DNA of 20,275 nt from Flavobacteriales bacterium UBA1937. Its GTDB lineage: Bacteria > Bacteroidota > Bacteroidia > Flavobacteriales > Weeksellaceae. Every line of letters starts with the position of its first letter. Within the stretch, counting starts at the first letter, position 1. The stretch lies in NCBI GenBank assembly GCA_002337005.1, contig DDFD01000027.1:1-20275 (forward strand), read 5' to 3'. Of the stretch, positions 1-7,486 are shown one piece after another. A model generated the notes under the pieces. That model saw only the letters and a program-made list of their open reading frames with translations, had not been told where the DNA came from and ran no database searches. A program made the position numbers and the translations under genes.

Positions 1-232
1 AAGGAAAAATCTTTTCGATACCTTCTCCGTTATCATAAACGGTAAAAGTAATTCCCTGAGTCATAAAAAGTTTCTTAGCCAACTCATTTCTATTGGCTAA
101 TTCTTCTTTGCCCATTTGTTTTAAACCATTAAGAAAAAGTTCATAATGCTCTCTTACACCATCACGAGAAAACATCTCGTCCCAAACCTTGTCTGATCCA
201 TTATAATCAGTCTTAAAATCTTCAAAAATCAT
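1..232 (-). CDS. Circularly permuted type 2 ATP-grasp protein, N-terminal part (runs off the window)
   Basis: The reverse strand reads from an ATG at 232 as MIFEDFKTDYNGSDKVWDEM and stays open to base 1, giving 77 codons. The segments YNGSDKVWDEMF, the helix with KEELANRNELAKKLF, and the strand GITFTVYDNGEGIEKIFP are what I know from the start of the circularly permuted type 2 ATP-grasp family (old DUF404/DUF407). That family is linked to peptide-bond-forming or ligase-like chemistry of largely unknown substrate, and is often found with alpha-E and transglutaminase-like proteins. The ATP-binding core lies outside the window, so nothing can be said about catalytic residues. A terminator (376-401) separates it from the upstream tRNA, so it should have its own promoter in 233-375, but I see no good match there. 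The family call is from memory of the motif pattern; the start is reasonably secure because the reading frame matches the family from residue 1. Confidence 0.75.
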   Translation of the reverse strand, partial: MIFEDFKTDYNGSDKVWDEMFSRDGVREHYELFLNGLKQMGKEELANRNELAKKLFMTQGITFTVYDNGEGIEKIFP

Positions 233-375
233 ACATTTGTGATTTAACCCTATTTAAAAAAGGGTAATTATTGATAAAATTAATAAAAATTATCAAACAA
301 CCCTTAAATAAAACTAGTTATTTTGCATTTCTTTTAAAAAATTTTGATTACACCCCATAAAAAATATCTTTAAAA

Positions 376-401
376 ACAAAAAAACTTCCAAAAAGGAAGT
401 T
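376..401 (-). terminator. Rho-independent terminator of tRNA-Arg
   Basis: On the minus strand a 7-bp stem AACTTCC/GGAAGTT (383-389 with 395-401) closes a five-T loop and is followed at once by a run of T residues (384 down to 378). It starts about five bases after the mature 3' end of the tRNA, so it very probably ends the tRNA transcript and insulates the ATP-grasp gene. Confidence 0.8.
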
Positions 402-406
402 CTGTG

Positions 407-478
407 TGACCGCAGAAGGACTCGAACCCTCACTGTCGGAGCCGAAATCCGAAGTTCTATCCATTAAACTATGCAGCC
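407..478 (-). tRNA. tRNA-Arg (anticodon UCG)
   Basis: The reverse complement folds into a 72-nt cloverleaf. The acceptor stem is GGCTGCA/TGCGGTC with two G-T pairs. The D arm loop contains GGA, so A20, an arginine identity base, is present. The anticodon stem is TCGGA/TCCGA with loop TTTCGGC (anticodon TCG after the conserved T33). A 4-nt variable region is followed by the T arm GAGGG-TTCGAGT-CCTTC and discriminator base A. CCA is not encoded: the bases after the discriminator are CAC, so it must be added after transcription. It reads CGN arginine codons, mainly CGA/CGG. A promoter lies at 540-570 and a terminator at 376-401, so it is transcribed alone. The 5' leader of the precursor contains a heptanucleotide array (484-518). 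Confidence 0.92.
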
Positions 479-483
479 TATTC

Positions 484-518
484 TATTTATGATTTTAGAT
501 TTATGATTTTAGATTTAC
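484..518. repeat. Heptanucleotide array A (5 units)
   Basis: Five consecutive 7-nt units, TATTTAT then GATTTTA and GATTTAT alternating, ending GATTTAC. The array fills the space between the tRNA-Arg promoter and the mature tRNA 5' end, so it would be transcribed as part of the precursor leader and removed by RNase P. It is one of ten arrays in this window that share a 7-nt period but not a sequence. Confidence 0.8.
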
Positions 519-539
519 AATTTTTTGATTTTGAGATTA

Positions 540-570
540 CAAAAATAGGTTCTTATCCGTTAAAAAGCAA
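540..570 (-). promoter_or_regulatory. Promoter of tRNA-Arg
   Basis: On the minus strand TTG (570-568) lies 20 nt before TATTTTTG (547-540), a perfect match to the Bacteroidetes -7 consensus TAnnTTTG with the usual -33 TTG. The -33 part overlaps the last codons of the barrel gene (stop at 560). The predicted start of transcription is near 533, about 55 nt upstream of the tRNA. Confidence 0.65.
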
Positions 571-2329
571 TTCTAATTCCACCTAAAACTTGTGCGCCTA
601 GAACTTTGTAACCTAAATAATGCTCGTATTTTTTATTGAGTAAATTATTTCCCATTACAAAAACAGTGAAATTTTTATTGATTTTATAATCAGCATTCAG
701 GTTTACATCTAAATAAGATGGTAAAGATTTTTTGGGATTTTCAGTAGAAGTAAATTGATTAGGAACTACTCCATCTACATCAATTTTGTAAGAATTAGTA
801 GTTCTTTCTGCTACAAAAATTCCTTTAAAACCAAGATTTAATTTTCTATCCAATAAAGAATATTTAGCGCCAAAAGTAGATTGCAAAACTGGTTTATAAT
901 AAACTTCGTTTAGATTTTTCAAATTAAATTTCATAAAATGAAGTTCTGCATCTACAACCAAATTCTGCATCGGGAAATATTGTAAACTTCCTTTTACTTC
1001 ACTTAAAGTTCCGTCATCATAAACAGCCGAGAAGTTATTCGCAAAATTATAAGCAGAACGATTAAGCGTATAATTAAAATCAAACAAATTATTGGCTTTA
1101 AAAAACTGAGCATTTTTTAATTGACTAAAACCTGCATTTACATCATATTTCAAATCTTGATCTATGTCTCCTTTCAAACCAAAATAAAAATGATACTTGG
1201 TTTCAGTAGGTTTCAAAACCAAATCTGAAATCAAAAACGGATTTTGTTGGAGCAAATTAGCATAAGAATTCAATTGAACTCCACCATCAATTCCTGCATA
1301 AAATTTATATTGTTCAGTAGCTTCATAAAACACTTCTGCAAAAGGAAACCATCGAAAATTATTGGTTTTAGTTTCCGCAGTATTTTTATCCGAAATTTTG
1401 GAATTGACAAATGAAAAATCTGAACCAATTGCCAAATAAGAATTGCCTTTGTAGAAAGAAATTTTCGGCTTAACACTCGTTAATAAATATTGAGATTGGT
1501 TTTGATTCAAAAGTTCAAAAGTTGATTTTTGGGTAGAGAGTTTCACGCCTAAATCTGCATTGATTTTGGTATTTTCTTCTGCTAAAAAAGGTAAATCGTA
1601 TTTAGAAAAGTTAATTTGAGCTTCCCCAGAATTTTCTTTGGCATCAAAATGATCTGTCAATAACGAAGATTTAAATCGAACATCATTAATCCAATCATTC
1701 TTGAAAAAATCATAATATCCATTGATTTTCAATTCGTTATAACTTTGTTTCAAATCAATATCAGAAGCTGGTTGAAGTGCATAAATTCCGTAATAATTGT
1801 AGTTATGGTTGCCTAAATCTGCGGTAATGTTGAATTTTCCAGTTTCTGTGGTAGAATTGATAAACGCAGCCACATTGAAATCACTTTGTTTAGAACTCCA
1901 AGGAAATTCTTTTTTGAGACCGTTGGTAGAAAGTCCGTGAACATCTACACCAACTTCTGTGTCTTTGTTGATTTCGTATGAGATATTTCCATCCGCCAAA
2001 AATTTAGAATAATTGCCATAACCAACCTGAAAATAATTTCTTTGACTCTCATTATTGAATTTCGGAGAAATATCTTCTCCTTCAATGGTAGAAGTCTTGA
2101 AATCTGAAACCGCAGGAACATTGGTAATTTTATATTCCACAGGTTCTTGTTCTTTTTCTTTAGGAGGATAATTTTTTTCTATTTCTACCGAAGTTTTTTT
2201 CTTTTCAATTTTCTTCACTTCAGGTTCACGTTTTCTATCGAGAATCAGTCTTTCTTCTTTGATTTGAGCCAAAGAAAACTGCGCAATTCCTACTAAAACG
2301 AGAGATAATATTTTTATGTTTTTGTTCAT
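560..2329 (-). CDS. Plug-less TonB-dependent-receptor-like outer-membrane beta-barrel
   Basis: A 589-residue protein with a signal peptide (roughly residues 1-21, cleavage after a SLAQ-like site), then a charged, Lys/Glu/Pro-rich stretch (about 23-65) and a long series of alternating polar/aromatic strands. It ends in phenylalanine as outer-membrane barrels do. The C-terminal segment GNNLLNKKYEHYLGYKVLG is like the last strands of TonB-dependent receptors. The N-terminal plug domain of such receptors (usually ~120 residues with conserved Gly/Arg motifs) is not visible, and the total length is short for the family. It is therefore a barrel related to TonB receptors, perhaps acting with the TPR protein encoded just upstream; substrate unknown. 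It probably shares the TPR gene's transcript across a 153-nt spacer containing repeats. The start at 2329 gives a proper signal peptide. Confidence 0.8.
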   Translation of the reverse strand: MNKNIKILSLVLVGIAQFSLAQIKEERLILDRKREPEVKKIEKKKTSVEIEKNYPPKEKEQEPVEYKITNVPAVSDFKTSTIEGEDISPKFNNESQRNYFQVGYGNYSKFLADGNISYEINKDTEVGVDVHGLSTNGLKKEFPWSSKQSDFNVAAFINSTTETGKFNITADLGNHNYNYYGIYALQPASDIDLKQSYNELKINGYYDFFKNDWINDVRFKSSLLTDHFDAKENSGEAQINFSKYDLPFLAEENTKINADLGVKLSTQKSTFELLNQNQSQYLLTSVKPKISFYKGNSYLAIGSDFSFVNSKISDKNTAETKTNNFRWFPFAEVFYEATEQYKFYAGIDGGVQLNSYANLLQQNPFLISDLVLKPTETKYHFYFGLKGDIDQDLKYDVNAGFSQLKNAQFFKANNLFDFNYTLNRSAYNFANNFSAVYDDGTLSEVKGSLQYFPMQNLVVDAELHFMKFNLKNLNEVYYKPVLQSTFGAKYSLLDRKLNLGFKGIFVAERTTNSYKIDVDGVVPNQFTSTENPKKSLPSYLDVNLNADYKINKNFTVFVMGNNLLNKKYEHYLGYKVLGAQVLGGIRIAF

Positions 2330-2330
2330 T

Positions 2331-2365
2331 TTTTTCGAGTTACGAGGTTCGAGATACGTGTTACG
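2331..2365. repeat. Heptanucleotide array B (5 units, CGAAACT-like family)
   Basis: Five 7-nt units all ending in CG with the pattern AGTTACG, AGGTTCG, AGATACG, TGTTACG, directly upstream of the barrel gene's start codon. Read on the minus strand the units become CGTAACA/CGTATCT/CGAACCT, which is the same family as the arrays at the trpE start (7568-7595) and at the dnaN 3' end (19351-19392). Confidence 0.75.
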
Positions 2366-2373
2366 AGAGTTTC

Positions 2374-2386
2374 GCTCCTACGGAGC
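2374..2386. repeat. Short dyad repeat GCTCC-TAC-GGAGC, copy 1
   Basis: A 5-bp stem with a TAC loop. An identical 13-nt copy lies 54 nt further on (2428-2440). Both sit in the spacer between the TPR and barrel genes, right after the heptad array. They look like a dispersed intergenic element and could form RNA hairpins between the two cistrons. Confidence 0.6.
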
Positions 2387-2423
2387 TTTTTATTAAATTA
2401 TTACAAAATTATTTCTACAAACC

Positions 2424-2444
2424 TTTTGCTCCTACGGAGCAAAA
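2424..2444. repeat. Short dyad repeat, copy 2, extended 9-bp hairpin
   Basis: The same GCTCCTACGGAGC core as at 2374, here extended by TTTT/AAAA to a perfect 9-bp stem with a 3-nt loop. It lies 39 nt after the stop codon of the TPR gene on the minus strand. No clear U-run follows on either strand beyond the stem's own T residues, so a terminator role is possible but not established; an intercistronic processing or stabilising hairpin is equally likely. Confidence 0.55.
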
Positions 2445-2482
2445 TTTTCATACTTTCAGCATCTTTCAATCATCCAACAGAA

Positions 2483-5431
2483 TTATTTAATCAACTTCTT
2501 CACTTCCTTCGCTTCTGAAACGATTTCTGGGAAATCCTGATAGTTTTCTATGATTTGATCACAAGTATAACTTGCCTGATAATTGTCTTTCAGCGCCAAA
2601 TAATTCCTCGCCATCAACACTAAAGCTTTTGCGCCCCAAAATTCTTCTGAAGCATAATTATTAGCTAATTTAAAAATAGTTTCGTTTGAAGATTTGAAGG
2701 CTTTTCCTTTGTTTTGATAAAACGCTTTTGCGTACAAAGCTTCTGCTGCTACTTCAGTATTTGCAGATTTTTCTAAGGCTGCATAAGCTGTTTGAGCATC
2801 TTTACCTTGATTCATCAAACTTCTTGCTTTAATTACTTTCGCTTGTTCTAAAACAGCCGCAGAATTTTTAGCGTTTTTCAAAACTTCATTCGCAAATTTT
2901 TCTGCTTGCGAAAAATTCTTTTCTTCGGCATAAATCTTCATTAATTCTGTATTGGCAAAGTTTTTAATATTCACATTCGAAGAATTAGCCAGTCCTTCCA
3001 AATAAATTTTCGCTTCTGACGTATTGTTTTCACTTAAGAAAATTTGAGAAATTCTCACTTGTGCATCTTCTTGATAATCATTTTGAGTATTAGCAACCTC
3101 ACCTAAAACCAATTTTGCTTTCGTTAAATTTTTGGTTTGATAATAGCTCTCTCCTAATTCATATTGTGCTTGGTAGAATTTTTCACCAGTAGGATTTTGG
3201 GTTAAAAATTTCTCATAATTAGGAATGGCTTTTGCGTATTCTTTTTTAGCATATTGAGACTGAGCCAAAGAAAGATTAATCTCATCTAAATCATTTTGAG
3301 AAATATTCACCCCAAGATTTTTCGCAAAATATTCGTAACCAGAAGCATCGCCGTTTTTCAAATAAATAGGTTTAGCTGCGGATACAATTTTTTCTGCGTA
3401 CGCCGTATTTTTATATTTATTTCCGAGAGATTTCAGCTCTACTAAAGCCTTTTCTGGTTGATTTAAGTCTTCATAATTCTGCGCTCTGTAGATTTCTGCG
3501 TTGGCAACTAAATCTTTATCAGAACTCAATTTTATCACCTGTGAAAACGCATCACTCGAATTTTGATATTGGTCAATTGAAGCGTAAGAAGTTCCCAATT
3601 CATAATACGCATCGTCTTGATATTCAGAATTTTTATAATTAGAAATTAGTTTCTTCAATTCAGCAATTTTGGCTTCTGTATCGCCTTTAAAACCTATTGC
3701 CATTGCTTTTTGGAACTGCGTATAATCATTAGCTCCTTCTGTTTTATTGTAAATAGCAATCGCTTCATTCAGTTCATTACCAGCGTAATAAGTGTCTGCC
3801 AAACGCAATTCTGCGTCAGATTTAAACTCTGGTTTCGGGTTTTTAAGATATTCTTTGAAATATTCTTTAGCTTTTGTAAAATTTTTAGATTTGAAATAAG
3901 AATACCCCAAATCATAGCTCAACTGTTGTTTTTCAGGAAATTCTTCTACATTTCTATCCAATTTTTCAAAACCATAAATTGCAGTGGCGTAATCTCCTTT
4001 TTGATAATAGGTTTGCGCTAACCAATATTGCGCTCTTAAATTAAACGTTTTGTTCAGGTTATATTTTAAACTTTTCTTGAAATTCTGTTCCGCAGCGTCT
4101 AATTCTCCTTTGTTAAAGAGTTCTGTTCCGTACAAAAACAAAACTTCTTGGTAGATTTTTTCGGTTTGAGCATCAACTCCAGTCAATTCTTCAATGGCTT
4201 TTATGGTGCCTTTATAATCCCCAGAATACAGGTAAGATTTCACCAAAAGTTGCTCTAATTCTTTAGAATAACCATATTTTTCGAGATAAGATTTAATAGC
4301 AATTTGTGGACTTTCAAACGGATTTCCGATGTCGTAACTCAATTTGGCATACTGTTCGTGCGCTAATTTTGAGACGTTTTTATCATAAGTCATTTCCTTC
4401 GCAGAACGAAATGCAGCCAAAGCTTCTTGCTTCTTTTTAACTTCCAAATACGCGTTACCTAATTGATAATAAGCATTTTGCGCCAAAGCAGATTTAGAAT
4501 TGAGCAATTGATTGTAATACGAAATCGCTTCGTCAAATTTCTGAAGATTTGCCGTCACAAAACCCATTTCGTACAAATCACTTTCCGAAGGATTTTGTTG
4601 AGTTTCTAAATATGCTTTTAGATGAGGATACGCTTCTGAATATTTTTTTTGCATAAAATAACTTTCGCCGATAATCTTGTGAACTTCAGATTTGTAAGCG
4701 GTAGAAATATCTTCGTTCAGCAAATCATTTCCTTCAGAAATTGCCTTATCATATTGTTTTTCGTTGAAATACAATTGCACATAATATGGTTTTACCAATT
4801 TGGCATATTTTTCTTGATTTTTAATTTCATCAAAATACTGAAATGCTTTATCGTTTTGTTTATCAGCATAATAAAGATGTCCTAACATATATGCAATATC
4901 GCCTTTATCTTCGGCGGTTTTGTAGGCTTCTTCTAATGCTTCTATTGCACCATTAGAATCGCCAGTCATAAATTTGGCATAACCTAATTTTAAGATATAT
5001 TGCGTATTTTCCTGTTTATCAAGCTGATACTGATTGACTTTTTGTAACGTTTCTAAAGCTTTTGGAAAATCTTTTTTAGCCAAATAATAATCAGCCAATG
5101 GCAAATTCGCCTGAGCAAAAAGTGCAGATTTAGGATATTCTTTGATGAAATTATCTAAACCTTGTTCTGCGTAATTTTGACCTAAAATAACGCCAATAAC
5201 ATTACTAAAAAATAGCGCAGTTTCTTTTTTAGAATGATCAAGATTTTGATTGTAAAAATATTGTCTAGAAAATTCGTATTGAGAAGCAGCGTAGATTTTA
5301 TTTTGGTAAAGATTTTCGGCTAAATTATAGCGATAAAGTTCTTGGTCTGCAAAAAATTGCGATTGTTGAGCTCTGGATATTCCCGAAAGTGAAATTGCTG
5401 AAAGCAATATAATTTTTTGTGTATTATTCAT
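2483..5431 (-). CDS. Large secreted tetratricopeptide-repeat protein
   Basis: A 982-residue protein with a signal peptide (about residues 1-21, ending SRAQ before QSQFF) and then tetratricopeptide repeats through almost the whole length. Helix pairs with the spacing Y-x-LG-x-x-Y/A-x-A are easy to see, for example YQLGNAYLEVKKKQEALAAF, YELGTSYASIDQYQNSSDAF and YELGESYYQTKNLTKAK. There is no lipobox, so it should be periplasmic or exported. TPR solenoids bind proteins or peptides, so a scaffold role at the envelope is likely, perhaps with the barrel encoded downstream (153-nt gap, same strand). I do not recognise a specific named member. A promoter candidate lies at 5467-5497. Large TPR proteins of this size are common in Flavobacteriia; the function is not known from sequence. 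Confidence 0.85.
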   Translation of the reverse strand: MNNTQKIILLSAISLSGISRAQQSQFFADQELYRYNLAENLYQNKIYAASQYEFSRQYFYNQNLDHSKKETALFFSNVIGVILGQNYAEQGLDNFIKEYPKSALFAQANLPLADYYLAKKDFPKALETLQKVNQYQLDKQENTQYILKLGYAKFMTGDSNGAIEALEEAYKTAEDKGDIAYMLGHLYYADKQNDKAFQYFDEIKNQEKYAKLVKPYYVQLYFNEKQYDKAISEGNDLLNEDISTAYKSEVHKIIGESYFMQKKYSEAYPHLKAYLETQQNPSESDLYEMGFVTANLQKFDEAISYYNQLLNSKSALAQNAYYQLGNAYLEVKKKQEALAAFRSAKEMTYDKNVSKLAHEQYAKLSYDIGNPFESPQIAIKSYLEKYGYSKELEQLLVKSYLYSGDYKGTIKAIEELTGVDAQTEKIYQEVLFLYGTELFNKGELDAAEQNFKKSLKYNLNKTFNLRAQYWLAQTYYQKGDYATAIYGFEKLDRNVEEFPEKQQLSYDLGYSYFKSKNFTKAKEYFKEYLKNPKPEFKSDAELRLADTYYAGNELNEAIAIYNKTEGANDYTQFQKAMAIGFKGDTEAKIAELKKLISNYKNSEYQDDAYYELGTSYASIDQYQNSSDAFSQVIKLSSDKDLVANAEIYRAQNYEDLNQPEKALVELKSLGNKYKNTAYAEKIVSAAKPIYLKNGDASGYEYFAKNLGVNISQNDLDEINLSLAQSQYAKKEYAKAIPNYEKFLTQNPTGEKFYQAQYELGESYYQTKNLTKAKLVLGEVANTQNDYQEDAQVRISQIFLSENNTSEAKIYLEGLANSSNVNIKNFANTELMKIYAEEKNFSQAEKFANEVLKNAKNSAAVLEQAKVIKARSLMNQGKDAQTAYAALEKSANTEVAAEALYAKAFYQNKGKAFKSSNETIFKLANNYASEEFWGAKALVLMARNYLALKDNYQASYTCDQIIENYQDFPEIVSEAKEVKKLIK

Positions 5432-5466
5432 TGGTTGAGGATGAATTAAAAATGCTTTATTTACAA

Positions 5467-5497
5467 CGAAAATAAGGAAAACTTATTGTAAAAGCAA
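5467..5497 (-). promoter_or_regulatory. Candidate promoter of the TPR/barrel unit
   Basis: On the minus strand TTG (5497-5495) is followed after 20 nt by TATTTTCG (5474-5467), one mismatch from TAnnTTTG. The predicted start of transcription lies roughly 30 nt upstream of the ATG. A 7-bp dyad AAAACTT/AAGTTTT (5478-5484 with 5496-5502) overlaps it and could be an operator, but this is only a suggestion. Confidence 0.35.
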
Positions 5498-5616
5498 GTT
5501 TTGTATTTAGATAAAATCACTAACAAAAAATTAAAAAATATCATTTTCACAGCCTCAAAATTTACATTTTTTAAGATTTACCCCTTTTTTAAATAACACT
5601 TAAACACAAAATTCAT

Positions 5617-5624
5617 TACATTTG
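5617..5624 (+). promoter_or_regulatory. Candidate -7 element of the permease gene
   Basis: TACATTTG matches the Bacteroidetes -7 consensus TAnnTTTG perfectly and lies 27 nt before the permease ATG. No TTG is found at the expected -33 distance, so the call rests on one element and on its position in the divergent intergenic region. Confidence 0.4.
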
Positions 5625-5651
5625 TGACTTAGACAGATAAAAACTTAATTA

Positions 5652-7328
5652 ATGAGTCAACTTTTTAGAAAGAAAATTTTTGGTGAAAAGAAAGATAGTT
5701 CTTCTGGATTAATCAGAGCATTAGGACTTTGGGACATTGTATTTTTCGGATTAGCAGCCATCATCGGAGCAGGAAGTTTCAGTAGTTTGGGAGAGGCTAT
5801 TTTCAGAGGCGGACCAGGCGTAATCACGCTTTACATCATCTGTGGAATTGCATGTGGTTTTACTGCAATGTCTTACGCAGAATTTGCCACCAGAATTCCA
5901 ACAGCAGGCAGTGCTTACACCTATGCTTACGCCAGTTTCGGAGAAATTATCGCCTGGATTATTGGCTGGGCACTAATTATGGAGTACAGTTTCGGGAATA
6001 TATATGTAGCTTTTTCTTGGAGTGATTATTTTACCTCATTTGTAGAAAGAATAGGATTTGACATTCCAGATTATTTGACCACAAGTTATACCGAAGCCAA
6101 AAAAGCTTTCTTGGCAGGCTCTGAAAATAAAGAACTCATTACCGCTTGGAAAACCGCTCCTATAATTGCTGGAATTAAGTTTATTGTAGATATTCCTGCA
6201 TTAATCATCAATGCATTAATTACTTGGTTGGTTTATATCGGCATAAAAGAAAGTAGAAATTTCAATAATATCTTGGTAATTATGAAACTCGCAGTAATTC
6301 TATTAATTATTGCTGTTGGTGTTTTCTACATTAATTCTGACAACTGGGTTCCTACCAATAATGAAGGTATAAAAACCTTTATGCCCAATGGTTTTGCCGG
6401 TGTAATGGCAGCAGTAAGTGGTGTTTTCTTTGCATATATTGGATTTGATGCACTCAGTGTTTTATCCGAAGAAACCAAAGAACCTGAAAAAACATTACCT
6501 AAAGGAATGATTCTTTCTCTAGTGTTAAGTACAGCTATCTATATGGTTTTGACATTAGTTTTAACTGGGATTGTAGATTACCGAAAATTTGAAGGAATTG
6601 GAGATCCTCTTTCTTTTATTTTCGCACCACAAAATGGCAATATTCCTTGGATGGAATTTGTAGTTTCAGTAACCGCAATTATTGCGATAACCACCGTTTT
6701 ATTGGTTTTCCAAATGGGGCAACCTAGAATTTGGATGAGTATGAGTAGAGACGGATTAATGCCAAAAAAATTCTCAGAAGTTCACCCAAAATACAAAACA
6801 CCTTCTTTTGCGACCATTATAACAGGTGTAGCAGTAGGTTTACCTATTTTATTTACAGATAAGTCTTTTATTCTAGATTTTACCAGTATCGGAACCATTT
6901 TTGCTTTTGTATTGGTAAATGGAGGAATTTTATTGATGCCTGCTCGTGAAAAAAAGAAAGGAAGTTTTAATCTGCCTTACGTTAACTCAAAATATATTTT
7001 CCCAATTTTATTTTTAGGAAGTTTAATTGGTTTTTATTTTTGGCAACCAGATTTTTTTAATAATCTATGGAATATTTCAGACGAAAAACAAGGTGAATTC
7101 AGACTTTCTATTATTATTTACATCATTATTAATTTAGTTTTGGTAGTGGTTTCTTACCTTAAAAATCTTTCATTAATTCCACTGTTAGGCTTGTCTTCTT
7201 GTCTATATTTATTAACAGGGATGACGCATAATAATTGGTTCTGGTTTGGCTTGTGGTTTATCGTAGGATTAGGAATTTATTTCTTCTACGGAAAAAAACA
7301 CAGCAAATTAAATCCAGAAAATGCTTAA
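5652..7328 (+). CDS. APC-superfamily (CAT-type) amino acid permease
   Basis: A 558-residue polytopic inner-membrane protein with about 12 or more hydrophobic helices. The first helix carries the glycine-rich unwound motif IIGAGSFSSLGEA (about residues 37-49). The sixth-helix signature FFAYIGFDALSVLSEE followed by TKEPEKTLPKG (near residues 260-285) is typical of the cationic amino acid transporter branch of the APC superfamily (YfnA-like). It should carry amino acids by proton symport or exchange; the substrate cannot be read from the sequence. Two features set the context: it is divergent from the TPR gene, and it ends only 6 nt before the -33 element of the trp promoter without a terminator of its own. 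Some of its transcripts may therefore enter the trp leader. A tryptophan or aromatic substrate would suit that position but is pure inference. Confidence 0.88.
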   Translation: MSQLFRKKIFGEKKDSSSGLIRALGLWDIVFFGLAAIIGAGSFSSLGEAIFRGGPGVITLYIICGIACGFTAMSYAEFATRIPTAGSAYTYAYASFGEIIAWIIGWALIMEYSFGNIYVAFSWSDYFTSFVERIGFDIPDYLTTSYTEAKKAFLAGSENKELITAWKTAPIIAGIKFIVDIPALIINALITWLVYIGIKESRNFNNILVIMKLAVILLIIAVGVFYINSDNWVPTNNEGIKTFMPNGFAGVMAAVSGVFFAYIGFDALSVLSEETKEPEKTLPKGMILSLVLSTAIYMVLTLVLTGIVDYRKFEGIGDPLSFIFAPQNGNIPWMEFVVSVTAIIAITTVLLVFQMGQPRIWMSMSRDGLMPKKFSEVHPKYKTPSFATIITGVAVGLPILFTDKSFILDFTSIGTIFAFVLVNGGILLMPAREKKKGSFNLPYVNSKYIFPILFLGSLIGFYFWQPDFFNNLWNISDEKQGEFRLSIIIYIIINLVLVVVSYLKNLSLIPLLGLSSCLYLLTGMTHNNWFWFGLWFIVGLGIYFFYGKKHSKLNPENA

Positions 7329-7333
7329 AAATA

Positions 7334-7364
7334 TTTGCAAGAATTAAAATACTTTATATATTTG
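7334..7364 (+). promoter_or_regulatory. Promoter of the trp operon
   Basis: TTTG (7334-7337) lies 19 nt before TATATTTG (7357-7364), a perfect TAnnTTTG match with the preferred -33 partner and spacing. Transcription should start near 7370, just before the leader peptide. The -33 element is only 6 nt past the permease stop codon. Confidence 0.75.
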
Positions 7365-7369
7365 TACCA

Positions 7370-7432
7370 ATGAAATCAACAATGAACAAAAACTGGTGGT
7401 GGCACTTATACTCTTCGCTGAGTCTAGGCTAA
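7370..7432 (+). CDS. trpL: trp leader peptide with three tandem Trp codons
   Basis: A tiny reading frame ends MNKNWWWHLYSSLSLG-stop, with three consecutive TGG codons at 7394-7402. Tandem Trp codons in a short frame between a promoter and a terminator hairpin are the hallmark of a trp attenuation peptide, sensing charged Trp-tRNA through ribosome stalling. Two starts are possible: ATG 7370 (20 residues) and ATG 7382 (16 residues). Because the promoter predicts an mRNA start near 7370, the first would be leaderless, so I prefer 7382. The last codons (7415-7425, Ser-Leu-Ser-Leu) double as the antiterminator strand. A ribosome that reaches the stop at 7430 would cover this strand; one stalled at Trp codons would leave it free. 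The frame is also open upstream into the permease gene, but that longer frame has no support. Confidence 0.85.
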   Translation: MKSTMNKNWWWHLYSSLSLG

Positions 7433-7486
7433 ACTGCTATGGAAATGTTCTATTTACATTAATTTCATAAAAGAAGACTTCAGCGA
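7415..7486 (+). promoter_or_regulatory. Predicted trp antiterminator structure
   Basis: Bases 7415-7425 (TCGCTGAGTCT, inside the leader peptide frame) can pair with 7475-7486 (AGACTTCAGCGA) in 11 base pairs with one bulged T at 7479. The second segment is the left arm of the terminator, so the two structures exclude each other. Stalling at 7394-7402 should favour this pairing and allow transcription into trpE. The intervening 7433-7474 segment has only weak self-pairing. Confidence 0.7.

Noticed and set aside
232..239. TACATTTG on the plus strand, a perfect -7 match
   Set aside because: It would drive antisense transcription into the tRNA region, has no TTG at the -33 distance and overlaps the ATP-grasp start codon on the other strand; probably chance in AT-rich DNA.
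247..265. ACCCT/AGGGT dyad upstream of the ATP-grasp gene
   Set aside because: Only 5 bp with an AT loop and no clear link to a promoter or T-run; too weak to call.
484..518. CRISPR-like array
   Set aside because: Repeat units are 7 nt with no spacers, and no cas genes are present.
3710..4021. Open frame on the plus strand inside the TPR gene
   Set aside because: It is antisense to a long, clearly coding TPR frame, has a composition like a reversed TPR gene and no recognisable protein features. The same applies to the plus-strand frame at 4649-4885 and to other opposite-strand frames inside trpE, trpC, trpA and pheT.
7235..7432. 65-codon frame covering the permease end and the trp leader
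   Set aside because: The first part overlaps the permease in another frame and lies upstream of the trp promoter; only the last 16-20 codons with the tandem Trp codons make sense as a leader peptide.
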